Source: Berberis thunbergii
Taxonomy: Eukaryota > Streptophyta > Magnoliopsida > Ranunculales > Berberidaceae
Direction: 5' to 3'
Assembly: GCA_003290165.1 (NCBI GenBank)
Contig: QNQO01000817.1
Span: 456,073-520,072, forward strand
Length of the DNA stretch: 64,000 bases
A program made the position numbers and the translations under genes. Each line of letters begins with the position of its first letter. Within the stretch, counting starts at the first letter, position 1. Below the pieces are notes generated by a model. That model did no database searches. It was not told the origin of the DNA and saw nothing but the letters and a program-made list of their open reading frames with translations. Positions 22,424 through 33,609 of the stretch are shown here, in pieces.

Positions 22424-22727
22424 TAGGGATGAAAACCGAACCGACTTAGGTCAGTTTAAAATTTTTCAAACCGAACTGATTCTAATTTATGCAAACTGTA
22501 ACCGAACCGAACCGACTAAAATCGAACCAAAACCAAGCCGAACGACTATTTAAAACATATTGTATTATTTATATATAAAAATATATTATTTATTATATAT
22601 ATATTCGGTCAGTTAAAATCACATAGAAATCGAAAACCGAACCGACCAATTCGGTTTTGAATTTTATAAAACCGAAATCGATCCGAACCGAACCAATCGG
22701 TTTGATCGATTTTTTTGTTCAGCCCTA
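22424..22727. mobile_element. hAT-like MITE (304 bp)
   Basis: Inverted ends TAGGGATGAA (22424-22433) and TTCAGCCCTA (22718-22727); CTTTTTT on both sides (22417-22423, 22728-22734). The inside is full of ACCGAACCGA-type repeats in both orientations, as in well-known plant MITEs of this type. It is nested in the 1.36-kb insertion. Confidence 0.65.
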
Positions 22728-23259
22728 CTTTTTTATAATTTATAAATAATTGGAGGGCTTTAAAAAATTATATTAAGGGCTTAAGTATAATTAATGAATG
22801 TTTACAGGGGCTGGCTTTGTTTGAAAAAAAAGATGTTAAAGCCTTTTTATAATTTATAAATAATTGGAGTGCTTTTAATAAATTATGTCAGGGCCTTGGT
22901 TGTAATTAACAAATGTTTAAAAGGGGTAGGTTTAAATGTAAATAGCATGAGTTTAGGAGGGCAAAATAAATATTATTATTGAAATTCTAAACATTTAAGG
23001 GTTTATTTACAGTTTTCGAAAAAATTATGTTAAAGCTTAGGTATAATTAATAATATTTGAGAGATGATGAGTTTTAATTGTAAATCATTTGAATTTGGAA
23101 GAGTAAAATGGTATGTGTTTTTATTTAAAATGACAAAAGTACATCTGACTACTATTCACATGCTTATTGATTTTTCTTGTAAATATGATAGAATTAGGAG
23201 GGCATTTTGAACAATCCGAAAGTCGAGTTGAAGACACAAACATTATTCCTAGAGTAAGA

Positions 23260-23384
23260 CTAGGGTGACTGGTACCATGCCTAGTGGGTGCCAGCACCGT
23301 TGATTTTACACTTATCTCGATGCAAAATCAACGATGTTTGGCACTCACCAGGCATAGTATCAGGCAGGGTACCAGGCATCCTAG
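23260..23384. mobile_element. Small foldback MITE (125 bp)
   Basis: Near-palindrome with ends CTAGGGTGACTGGTACC and GGTACCAGGCATCCTAG and inner arms CGTTGATTTT/AAAATCAACG. The loop contains CACTTATCTCGA, which also occurs in the MITE at 8680-8879. No clear target duplication. Confidence 0.6.
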
Positions 23385-23435
23385 ATTTATGGTTATTCCT
23401 AAGCCCAACTCTCGTTATAAAATTTAGATTTATAT

Positions 23436-24170
23436 ACCATGAATAAGTAGTGCATATGCAACATGTGCAAAGCACATTCACGCAGCTTGACTGACTCGAA
23501 TTCAGTGGTTGAAAGACATCAATAGCCAGAATGTTAGAAAATAGAAGTTAAAAAACATAGAAAATGCAAAATGAAAACTCCTAGAAGTTGATTTGGATGA
23601 TGAAGGTGCATAGAATGATAGTTGATGATTACTTGAATGTTGACCCAAGTTTATGTCCTACAAGATTGCATTCTTAAAGTCATTGGGTGTTTGCAAAATT
23701 CTCCATTTGGCAATATGTTGGCCATCACCAGACTATTCCATCGGGATACATCTTTAAATTTCATATCAATTGCATAAGTTTAACAACAACGTCTGCAATA
23801 CACTTGCCTAATCATCTCGCTTGATAAGTCAAACAATAAAATAGCCTCATAATACTGGTTGACAAGGCAATTTTGCTTGCAAATTGCAAGGGAATGTTGT
23901 GCCTATTTTACAAGTGTGAAAAATCGATGTTCCCCCATCCAAAGCTCCATCCTTTTTAATGATAGAAGTAGAAAAATCGCTTTTGATTTGATGAACCTTT
24001 TGGCTACCTTATAAAGAAAAAGTTGACTACATTAAAACCACAAACTGAAGTCTCGACCCAGTCAATTGTTGCTAATGCCAATGTCCCACTGCCTAGTCAA
24101 ATATTAAATCTAGGCCCAACTCAATATTCAGTTTCATGTCAGAGGTTGGGCTACAAACCCAGGCCCAACT
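23436..24170. repeat. Duplicated segment, copy B, right part
   Basis: Resumes with AAGTAGTGCATATGCAACATG and follows copy A down to GGGCTACAAACCCAG. It lacks the GACTACATTTTTGG stretch of copy A and has a small extra block (AATATTAAATCTAGGCCCAA), so the copies have diverged by indels. Confidence 0.75.
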
Positions 24171-24239
24171 CAATTAGAATCTGTAAAATTATCTAATATT
24201 GCTTGGGCATGGTTTTAATGCACCAAACTTGAACACTTG

Positions 24240-24672
24240 ATCATCAGCATCGTCAGCCTTGCTTAACATACTAGGTGGATGAAAAGAAGTTCATGTTGGA
24301 GGTGTTGTTTGAGAAGCAAAACAACAGAGTTGTGTGTTGCGAGTCAGGTTCGGATTTTGTAACAGCACTCCTGAGTTTCCTCTTATTGCCTGTTGGTACC
24401 ATAATCAAAGAAACATAAATAAATTAGAGATTGGTTGCGTGGATAATTTGTTCGAGAGGGTGGAGAATTTGGATGAGCAACTTTCCAACATCGTCATGTA
24501 AGACCGTGTTGTTCAAACCCCTATTTTTGAAAGGCAAGCATGTCGTGGGTATCGAACCCAAAACGTTGGGTTAAACCACCACAGCTTTAGCCAACTAATC
24601 TAGCTACCATTGGCAAGAAGCTCACTAATTTGAAGCTTGTTATTAATAATTCCATGAACAAGGTTTTATATG
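24240..24672 (+). pseudogene. DUF674 family pseudogene, 5' part
   Basis: DUF674 proteins are a plant-specific family of unknown function built from repeated ~230-residue domains. From 24274 the frame reads FMLEVLFEKQNNRVVCCESG and DFVTALLSFLLLPVGTIIKE, matching the family pattern of a KVLFAEA-like strand followed by a DFVDVLFSFLTLPLGT-like helix. Stops follow at ~24415. In another frame it continues with LEIGCVDNLFERVENLDEQL, the next conserved block. After a 73-bp tRNA-like insertion the frame TNLKLVINNSMNKVLYV looks like the start of a second domain. There the Tat element interrupts it at 24673. The rest is at 34426-34606. Confidence 0.55.
24539..24611 (-). mobile_element. tRNA-related insertion (SINE-like), 73 bp
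   Basis: On the minus strand it shows an A-box-like TAGCTAGATTAGTTGG inside a perfect D-stem (TAGC/GCTA) and a B-box GGTTCGATACC inside a T-stem TGGGT/ACCCA. GGCAAG stands on both sides (24533-24538 and 24612-24617). The acceptor stem does not pair, so it is not a functional tRNA. A tRNA-derived SINE head or retrotransposed tRNA fragment fits best. Confidence 0.45.
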
Positions 24673-25349
24673 TGATGATACGCCAAAACGGTCACAGCTC
24701 TGAGTCTTACACATGTCATGATGATCTCGAGGAATTACGGGCCCAAACTCAACCCAACACTGATCCGGCCCAAACGGTTCTAAACCCGCCCAATGCAATC
24801 CGTCAGACGGACCAAAACTCTTATAGCTTTCTAAGCCCATGCGTCTCACATTTATCCTCAATACTCGTAAGCCCTGCTAAAGCAAGTATCTCGATGATCA
24901 GCTTCGGACTGGCAATTACAACAACTTTTCGCTTCTAACCAGGAAACAAATACTAGAGTACATATCACACAGGAAAACTTTCTCTTATGATTACCTTGAG
25001 ATTGAGAACTATCTCTTGCGTATCTAGGAGCACAGGGCTAATCGGAAAATTTCCTTCCATAGCATAACTTCTAATTAGATAATGATCTCCATGAAGATCT
25101 CCTTCTTAAACTAGACCATCGATAGCCTGATCAAACTAAGACTTCTGCACTATAACTAAGACATGAGGTTGGTAAACTAAGATACACTACAAATTCCTTT
25201 TTTACAACATTACACCTTCCTCAGATCCCTGTCTGACTTTAGCATTAGAGTGTCATCGGCCACCACAACGGTGGTTCGTGGCTCATGTGCGTTCCTTGTG
25301 CAGGTCAGCAAGATTAGGTCAAAGTAGGGAGTGAAAAATGACTGCATCA
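24673..25349 (+). repeat. 5' LTR of the Tat element (677 bp)
   Basis: TGATGATACGCCAAAAC to GACTGCATCA. Shared with the 3' LTR: the start, a CCCAAAC/GGCCC-rich part, GTGTCATCGGCCACCA versus GTGACTTTGGCCACCA, GGTGGT and the GCAGGT just before the end. The copies differ in length (677 vs 496 bp) and are well diverged. Confidence 0.75.
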
Positions 25350-25350
25350 G

Positions 25351-25362
25351 TTTGGCGCCCAC
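25351..25362 (+). other. Primer binding site of the Tat element
   Basis: TTTGGCGCCCAC one base after the LTR end, the kind of TGGCGCC site used by plant Athila/Tat elements. Confidence 0.65.
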
Positions 25363-25402
25363 AGCCTTTCACTAGCATCATCTCTTTTCGAAATATATAG
25401 AG

Positions 25403-26737
25403 ATGGTGACCACTAGATCACGCACCAATGGAGAACAAATGGACACGTCAAACGCTCCAACTAGTACTATACCCCGCCTTCCGCGGTGCCGGTTATGCAG
25501 GGCAACATACTCACACCCATGCGCCAACAACAACAACGATAGACCCCAGGATAGATATGTTGTCATCTCAAATACAACAAATTGCCAAATCGGTGGAGAC
25601 TTTCGTTCGGCAAAACCCTCCACTTGCTAATGGAGATCAGGAGCAACACATGCGTTTGTCTCCCGAGGACAACAGAGAAAAGACACTGGAGGATCATACC
25701 CCTGCTAGTTCTTACTGGACCAGATGAGGTGGCACAGTTAATGCGGAACCGACTGCTAAAGCAAAGAGGCACACGACCCAGATGTGCTATACCGTTTCTC
25801 AGTCCCACTTTTTGTGGATCGTATTATGAACGAGGCCCTTCCGAAAAAGTTCACGCCTCCGAAGCTCGACTTCTATGACGGGACCACCGACCCATTCGGC
25901 CACCTACGCCATTACTAGCATGTAATGGCCCTCTGAAGGATCTAAATCGATGATGTGTCGAACTTTTCCCACTAGAGTGAAGAAGACAACACTAACGTGG
26001 ATCCACAGCCTCCCGCCGAGGTCGATCAACTCCTTCAAGGCGTTGGCGAAGAAGTTCCTGACGCGTTTCATCGAAAGTCAACGTTTTCGAAAAGACCCAC
26101 ACTACATACTCACTCTGAAACAGAGATCACTTGAAACGCCCAGAGAGTATGTCACGCGTTTCAACGATGAGTTGACACTCATTGACGGTTACAGTGATGA
26201 CACAGCTGTGACAACTTTCACCGCGGGCCTAAAGGAAGGAAAGATCTACGAAGACCTCACCTTGGAACCCCTTTAGACATTACGAAGTTCCTCAAGAACA
26301 CCCAAAAATACATTATTTTAGAGGAGTTGAGGACTGTTAAAAGGGAAACCGAATGTGAGAAAAAACACTTTGTTCCTAAGGACAATAAGGAGGGAAAGAG
26401 ACGCGAGGATGAAGAAATGAGCAAGAGGAAGCGTAATGACAACATGTCAGACCCTGGCCGGGCCAAACCAGAGAAAGCATCCAACTACGTTGGATCCAGA
26501 GCCATGACACCCCTCAATTCTAGCCTGTCAGATATACTGAACTTCATGAAAAACTGGAAAGATTTGAAGTGGCTCCCAAAGCAGCGCAAAGATCCCTCCA
26601 AGTGTGACAACAACAAGTACTACTCATACCACAAGGAAAGCGACCATGATACCAACAACTACAAGAGTCTGAGGTATAAGATTGAGTACTGGATTCGCAT
26701 GGGTACGCTAAAAGAATTTATGAACTCTGAAAAGTGA
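25403..26737 (+). pseudogene. Tat gag
   Basis: The first stretch starts at ATG 25403 (MVTTRSRTNGEQMD) and continues over frame changes with QIQQIAKSVETFVRQNPPLA. The gag core is in 25950-26276: MMCRTFPTRVKKTTLTWIHS, SFKALAKKFLTRFIES and REYVTRFNDELTLIDGYSDD. After a stop and frameshift, 26327-26737 is lysine/glutamate rich. It ends with the Tat cysteine/histidine segment YYSYHKESDHDTNNYKSLRY and YWIRMGTLKEFMN. Several frameshifts inactivate it. It is related to the fragment at 20746-21640. Confidence 0.88.
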
Positions 26738-26765
26738 TCAGAGCGATCCAGGGACTGGGGGAGAG

Positions 26766-26950
26766 TTGGTCAAAGAAATAAAGAATGAGACTTCGGGCAT
26801 AATCTATGTCCTTTATAAAGTCGGACCAAATAAAAATCAGTCGCACAAGTCCCGCAAGCGGATTCTACTGGAAATGTGGACACAACCCGCGAACGAGGAT
26901 AAATGCATTTGCTACTCGAAGGTTCAGAGCCTCATTCCCACCTTGACCTT
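26766..26950 (+). pseudogene. Tat gag-protease linker, left of solo LTR
   Basis: Open stretch ending ...SLIPTLTF at the left target copy of the solo LTR. The reading frame continues without shift at 28785 (TDKDLEGV) when the LTR and one target copy are ignored, which proves the two sides were once contiguous. Confidence 0.7.
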
Positions 26951-28779
26951 TGATATACACGTAATTATTACAAAATATATCCCTTAATTTATATATGTTA
27001 GTGATTCGATTAATATATTTTATTCTAATTATTTTATTTTCATGATTTTGTAGGAATTTGCGCGTGAACGACAAAATCCCATTAAGGCGACAATTTGAGG
27101 AAATGATTAATTTGTTGATTCTAGCGGTGGTACAGAATAGCGGTTCACATATCTAAACCTAACCCAAATAAGCCTAGATCCACTTAATTTAATCAAGCCC
27201 AAGCCCAAAAAACTAGAAGCCTAAGCCCAGCCTAACAAGGAAATAGGGAACCCTATTTAAGTTTCTCTCTTCCCTTCTCTTGGGGAGGCTGCTCTTCCAC
27301 GTTTTCTTCTCCTCCTCTCTTTTCCAGCCTCCATCACGAACTCCATCGGGGCAGAGACAGAGGTCTCTCGCCACTAAACAGCCACCGTCCTCGCCTCCTT
27401 CCTCGCCACCGTCACTAACCACCGTGATCACGTTACAAACCTCACTTCGCCACAGAAACAGACCACCATCCTCTCTGTCCATAACACAGCGACCACCACC
27501 ATCTCCCTCCCTCTCTCTCACAGCCACCATCACACGAGCACCACCACCACCACCGCGCGCACAGCACCGCCGCGAAACAGAGGGCGCCTTCCTGTTTTCC
27601 TCCCTCGCAACCACCCTCATTCCTCTTTCTCTCTTCTCCACTGTCTCGTCCTCCTCCACTTTTCTCTCTCTCTCGACCACCATCAGACCACGCAACCACC
27701 GCCATCACCGCTGTGAAACAGAGCTTGCGACAGAGCGCCTCCCTGTTTCACAGCCATCGCTTCTTCCATTCTCGTTCTTCCTTCACTTTCTCTTTGTTCT
27801 TGCAAGCACCAGAGCTGGTCGGGAGGAGAGAGGCTCGCGAGGAGCGAAGCAGCGGCGGCGGAGCAGGATGTGTCGCGCTGGAGACGAAGGCTGAAGCGCG
27901 CGACTGTTCTGGCAGTTAACTGCCTTTCAAATAATTCGGCTATTGACACCCTGAGAAACTGTAAGAGCCACCATAGAGCCCTTTTAGCTCTTTTTCTCGG
28001 GATTCGTGCGTGTACAGGCAAGGATGACTTCCTCCTCCACTGATGCTGTCACCACCACCACCATGAGTCACTAAACCCCACGCAAGGTGAAGAGGTGAAC
28101 TTCTAGATGTAATGCACTAAATTAGTATTTGATTCGCTTTAAGTTTTCACGATGAATAATGATGTTTAATGATTCTCACTTTAATTTAATATAGAAATTT
28201 ATGTTGTTTTAGTGACAGAGATTTCATAAATTTTTTCATAGATTATTATTACTCCGGTGATTGTCTTTTTGTTCTCCATATAAACTTAGTCACACTTTTC
28301 TTATGTGTGGATTGTTTAAGAATCAATTGATTCTGGTAGGTTAGTTATATGTGATCGTCATTTATTACGATATTGTCTCCGGATATATCGTAAGTTTAGG
28401 ATATCACATATGACCGACCTTTGTGTTTTCTTAGAAGAAGTGAAATCTAAAATTCATTTACATTAGGGTATTTTAATGATTAAAAGATTATTTTTTCGAT
28501 TATGTCGTTTGGGATGTGAAACACGTAGTTGAGTCATCATAGCGAATCAATACTAGTTGGCGCGTGAAATCTAGGAGGGATTCTTGGAACCTTGTGATTT
28601 TTCCAAATTTAATTTTCATTAAATTCAATTCAATTTCGTATTTTAAATTTTTAGAATTTCTTAACTTTAGTTTCGCATAGTTGTCTTCCTTAACCTTGTT
28701 TTGTAGATCGTTTTTCCTCGTGGGATCAACACTCCATTCTTTACTGCAATTGACTGCGTGTACTGTTTGGGCGTAATCA
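26951..28779 (+). mobile_element. Solo LTR (1829 bp) nested in the Tat element
   Basis: Begins TGATATACACG and ends GCGTAATCA (TGAT/ATCA ends), flanked by perfect 5-bp copies ACCTT at 26946-26950 and 28780-28784. It has a TATA-like TATTTAA at 27254-27260, a long CT/CCACCA-rich transcribed-looking part (27270-27700), and the end style TCGTGGGATCAACACTCC of large plant gypsy LTRs. No internal region remains, as expected after LTR-LTR recombination. The frames at 27213-28021 are low-complexity artefacts. Confidence 0.85.
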
Positions 28780-28784
28780 ACCTT

Positions 28785-29133
28785 TACAGATAAGGACCTC
28801 GAAGGAGTCCGAGAGCCGCATAATGACGTCCTAGTCATCTCGGTCTCCATTGCAAGGTGGGAAGTTAAGAGATTCCTGGTGGACACAAGAAGCTCGCTCA
28901 ACGTTCTGGTCTAAAACACAATCCGCAATATGAACCTCAAGGAGAACCCAACATCTTCAGACTACCCATGGATTGGATTCAGCGGAGAGAAATGCTTTTC
29001 GATCGGAAAGATAAGATTAGCAGTAGTTGCAGGAGAACCACAACTAAGAAAAGTCATGTTTCTAGACTTCATGGTAGTAGACGCACCGTCTACTTACAAC
29101 CTTATCTTGAAAAAACATGGCTCCACCAGATAG
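28785..29133 (+). pseudogene. Tat aspartic protease, active site altered
   Basis: Starts TDKDLEGVREPHNDVLVIS, then VKRFLVDTRSSLNVLV at 28864-28911. The catalytic motif should be DTGSS; here the glycine codon is AGA (Arg), so the enzyme would be dead. The rest (WIGFSGEKCFSIGKIRLAVV and FLDFMVVDAPSTYNLIL) is a normal retropepsin tail. A TAA at 28915 and a stop at 29131-29133 break it. No RT follows. Confidence 0.85.
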
Positions 29134-30990
29134 AAACAATAGTCTTTACCCTTCACTAGTGCGTTAAGTACACTGCTAACTACTCTGAAGGAACAATACG
29201 TAGAGACCAACCTTCGGCACAAAGTTGCCATTATGTTGCACTGAAGCAAATAGAATGTTCCCTGATCCAATCGAATCCCATAGTATAATTTGAACCATAG
29301 CCAGACTTAGTGACTGCAAACAACGGTGGCTCGCTTTAGAGAAATGGGACAGTCAAGCGGTACAAGATCTGCTATTCGACCCATCAGAACGAGAAGATCA
29401 AGGCAAACGAAAGTACAATCCCTGACATTCCCTCGGCGTGGAGATTAACTCCCCCACAAGGCTTATTCTTCAGTAGCCTCTGTGGCATCATCGAAGTACA
29501 AAAATCTGCTGAAAGCACCAACAAACTACAAGAGCCATACGAATTCACTACATGGCCAGGATCAATTTCTCTCTGCCAACAGTTGGTCTAGTTCAGCTAT
29601 TTATTTCCCTTTCCATAGTCAATGTAGAGTTTTAGTTTTTAAAACTAATGTGATTTGCAAACATTCAAGAAATAAATAAAGAATTACGCACACTCTATTG
29701 ATTACTGGAAAAATGTAACAAGGGGCGTCCGGAGGCGGATACAAAAGACTACATACTACAAGCATCTGAATCTGATGCGACATGGAGTAAGGACTCGCTT
29801 AAACAATCTGACTACATAAGAAGGCGAAGGAACCCAAAGTCAACTTCGCTCGACCCCTTCCCAAGATTAAGGATAAAAGGGCAGAGGGGCTGAAATGACA
29901 AAGCAGTCGATTGCTCCGTTGAATCACCCCAAAAAAGTGACATGTTGTTGGCGATACAGACTTTACAACGAACTGTTGACTTCCTCGAATGGCATCTGGC
30001 CTTCTAAAGGAGGTAGAAGAAGGCAGATGAAGATGGCTGCAATCAACGAATCGGTCGAGGTCTTACAATGTTGCTAAGCGAGGACACTTTTTCCATGCGC
30101 GGTACTCTGGGTGACTGAGGGATACCACCCTTAGAAGCACCACATATTCGTTAACACTTTGATCAGCCCTAAGCTAGTTGCAGGAAATGCATACATACGG
30201 GCATAGCGGCACAAGGTAACACCAAGGTTCCTCCCTTGGGAGGAAATCTGTACTTCTTCTCTGCAACATGAGAAGAAATTACGAGATCTCTGCAAATCAA
30301 CTATGTGCCCATGCAGAACAAATGACCACGCATAACAGTGATTATCATTGTGCTCAATCAGTAAAAATGTTTGAATATTCGAAGACTCCAATGATGGAGA
30401 TCTCCCTTCAGCCTTTGAAAAATTCAAAACATTATCTTCAAGCAAGAACATTACAGGAGATACGCTATGCAGAAGATAATGCCTACAATGATTGAGGAAC
30501 ACCATTATATAGATATGATGGTTCACCAAACGGGCTCTTTGGCATTAACTATCAGCATTGAATACCGTATGGGAAAGGAAGATGGTGTCAATTAATGGTG
30601 GTGCATGCAACACCATCAATTGAGGGAAAGTGATCGATACTCAACCGTCTACGCCGTACATGTGCTACCATGCGATCTATGTTGTACGCGTAACATAATT
30701 CGTGTAAGAAACCTAGCTCTCCCTCTGTTGGCCCATCGGCTCGGTCCACTATTCAAACAATATCCTACCACATACCTAACATGAACATTAGAAATCCTAT
30801 TCAATTCTGACACTCGGATCATACCTATGGATCACCAGTTGATTTAAGATAATTTTGTCTACATAGTGTTTTACGCCCGTGGACATAGGTTCGCACGCCC
30901 TCAAGCAGGCAGAACCTTTCCCCAACCAGGTAAGCTTAGTCAGTCGAGGCTGATGACAATGTCATCTTGTTCATTCCAACACCTAGTCCG
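29134..30990. other. Tat element, non-coding part after protease
   Basis: Where RT, RNase H and integrase would be expected there is 1.8 kb without recognisable polymerase motifs. Short frames such as 29482-29679 show no domain. Probably the result of a large internal deletion, old in the family. Confidence 0.6.
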
Positions 30991-30994
30991 CCTA

Positions 30995-31700
30995 GTGCGG
31001 ATCCCGATGGTCTAGGAAGTGGGAGTCTAATCAACGCTTTCACGCCTGGTGACGACGACTCGCCAAGGATCATCGCCCCCTTTGCTGTAAATGGTCATCG
31101 AACCCGATCAGGTAAGCCTAGCTGGTGACAACTGACAACGAAAGCTTCTAATCAAAGCCCAATTTTGTAGCCCCAAACTAGTTTCGATGACTCGCCTCAG
31201 GACCACTGGCACTGCTTTCAGCCTGGCCGCCGAATTACCAACCCTGAACTTGTAGCCCCCATTGCGTAGATGGTTTAGAATGTGAGAGCCTAGTCAGTCC
31301 CGAACTGATTCTAACAGCTTGTCGCTGGACCACTGCTCTTCAACATGGTCGCCGAAAACCCCCAAATTTATAGCTTGATGCACACAAGTGTAGATGATTT
31401 GGAAGGTGAGAGCCTAGTCAGTTCCGAACTGATTCCGACGACTTGCCATGGGGCCACTACTTTTTAGCTTGGTCGCTTAACCCCTTCATCTTTAACTTGT
31501 AGCTCCCACTGCGTGGGTATAGATTGTTCGAAAGGTGGGTCAGTCCCTAACTGATGTTGACGACTCGCCACAGGACCACTGCTCTTCAGCATGGCCGCCA
31601 AATCCTTATTCCCCGAACCTGTATCCACTCTATTCGGACATAGATGGTTCAGAAGGTGGGAGCCCTAAGCAGCTCGCCTCGCGATCACCGCTCTCTTTCG
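30995..31700 (+). repeat. Tandem repeats of ~122 bp in the Tat 3' region
   Basis: At least four diverged units with GATGGTTNAGAANGTGRGAG, CCTAGTCAGTYCCGAACTGA, GACGACTCGCC and GGACCACTGCTCTTCA. Unit starts near 31270, 31393, 31513 and 31643; weaker ones at ~30995 and ~31090. Variable tandem repeats at this place are known from Tat/Ogre elements. Confidence 0.75.
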
Positions 31701-32615
31701 AAACAGCGGGCGCAAAGATAAATTTCAACTCAGTTAGTGTCCTCACACTCAAACGAGCTGGAATTATATTATCAGCAAAGGTCACTCACGTCGACACATA
31801 AATCATCCAGCCAACACTTGGACATGTGCTATAGAGAATGCCAACTCGAGCTTACGTCGCCTGACTCGGTACAAACACTTTGACGCATACACTTAGCTAT
31901 CACAACTCGCTTATAACGACGGCTGCAGCCAACAAATCAAACAAGCGAAATAAGCCCTCAGTAGCTTACTTTAAGGATGAGATACAACTCGGGTAACGCA
32001 ACCCACAGCTAAATTGTCCACGACATGCCCACTGTTGGACATGACTATGCAAGAGTGACTCCGAGTCACTCGCAACGAAACGGTCAAGCTCTCAATTGCA
32101 GACCACTCAACTTCCAACTAATTCAACCAACCTATACAAAAGTAAGGGACAAGGCGAAATGGAAGACACGTGATAGGGATAACGAGCACAAAACGGATAC
32201 AAAACGTACTTAAGATAAAACTGTTTGCATTAACAGTTGAAGCAAAATGGGTACAAGTATACAAAGTTTACTTCTTATTGGAAGAGGGTACAAAAACAGA
32301 AGAGCTAAGCTTAATAGAGGAAGAAATTGGAGTTGCATCCATACGCGCCACGACCTGAGCATCAGGGTCCGAACGACCCTCTTTGTCTGATGACTCAAAG
32401 GCAACAGACAAGTCTACATACAACATCTTCTCATATTACTCAAGTCCAAGCTGAAACATTTTCTATAATGCGAGAGTCATCAATCGTCAGATCGGCAGAA
32501 ACAGGCAAACCTTATGAGGCAACAATACTTTTTTCACTGTCGTCCAAATGACGAAAAACCTCTTTTTCTCCTTTCAAGAGCTTGATTTATCTCCTCGTCT
32601 TCTCGGGCAGCAGAG

Positions 32616-33609
32616 TCATCCTTTGAACCAGGACCTCCTTTTCGAGGAAAAGCAGGGAGCCCGAATGACGTCATAAATAGATGTGGCGAGCTTTTTCTTC
32701 TTTGAGACGCGACAATGACTAATTGTCAGCATCTTAGGCGGGCTGGGAAACATGAGAACTTTACTCTTTCTAACAATCGAGCTGACACTCCCAGAGCCTT
32801 TGACAGCAATAGAAGTTATTCGGTCTACAGGTTTTCTAACAAAACTCGCACCGTGGCCGACATCGACATCACTAGTGCGTGCGACGATCACTTTCGAAGC
32901 ATGATCTACAGTAGGCTCCACGCGACCCACCTCACCAGACGAATACAAGCAACTACGAATAATGACATCCGTAGTAAGAAAATCCTCCACTGAGACTCGA
33001 GAAAGCTTGTCTAACCGATTACAAAACTCTTGTTCCTACGACAGTGATAATTCGACCCTCTTAGGCTCTCGGAATGGCTGCAAAATCTAATTTCCGCGCA
33101 GCTTAAAATAGTTGGAGGCAAGGGATGCATAAAACCAGGGACTCAGCCAACCCCCATACTCCTCCCGCAGACTCTTGAAACAAGATGGAGAATGAAGATA
33201 ACAATTGTGGTTAGCGTTTGCACTAAACCCCACCAAAGAATGCAAAACTCTGACATTCATAGGGATACCAGATGCGACAACCCCCCCTTGCCAAGGTTGC
33301 AATCATCACCTTTCAACCGTTAGGAACCAGTTGGTCTAGAGCGATGCCCATGAAATCTAGGTACTCTCAAACGATCTCAGGAATCAGAAGCCTAAAGCCA
33401 AAATGAAACATACAAAGGTACATATCGATATAGTCATGTTTTGGACGACATGGACTATAGCCTTCTTCAGGGAGAATGATTTCAAGATCGGCTGACAACG
33501 AATAATCGTGACGAATGTTGTCCAAGGTCACTTGTGTCGCCCACTTAGGAGAAAAGAAAGTTTCACAAGCGTCGAGAACATCACCACTCAAAACCCTGAA
33601 GGTAGACAT
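32616..33609 (-). pseudogene. Antisense ORF of the Tat element (putative gypsy-type transposon domain)
   Basis: Runs opposite to gag, from ATG 33609. The first exon-like stretch (33609-33367) contains IILPEEGYSPCRPKHDYIDM and YLCMFHFGFRLLIPEIV. After a TGA the frame continues EYLDFMGIALDQLVPNG, then a shift leads to VRVLHSLVGFSANANHNCYL and SLREEYGGWLSPWFYASLAS (33302-33087). A third stretch (32990-32616) is linker-like. The pattern (PEGY, inner FGLRLPL-like helix, QLxPNG, GGWxxxFYxSLA) resembles the plant 'putative gypsy type transposon' domain that some Tat elements carry in antisense. At least one stop and two frame changes. Its promoter would lie in or near the 3' LTR. Confidence 0.55.

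Larger units (their letters stand above)
22074..23435. mobile_element. 1.36-kb repeat insertion in copy B
   Basis: Splits copy B; TATATAC is found at both borders (22067-22073 and 23429-23435), possibly a target duplication. The interior holds two or three diverged ~120-bp tandem units with TTTATAAATAATTGGAG and AAGGGCTTAAGTATAATTAA. The same units recur at 45.9-46.1 kb, so this is a dispersed family. No coding sequence, class unknown. Confidence 0.5.

Noticed and set aside
24539..24611. Functional tRNA gene
   Set aside because: D- and T-arms fit but the acceptor stem does not pair and the anticodon arm is poor.
27213..28021. Long open frames on both strands (up to 204 codons) in the solo LTR
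   Set aside because: They arise from CT- and CCACCA-rich low-complexity sequence, overlap on both strands and match no protein family.
31005..31700. CRISPR-like array
   Set aside because: Units are diverged ~122-bp tandem repeats in a plant retroelement, not short identical repeats with unique spacers.
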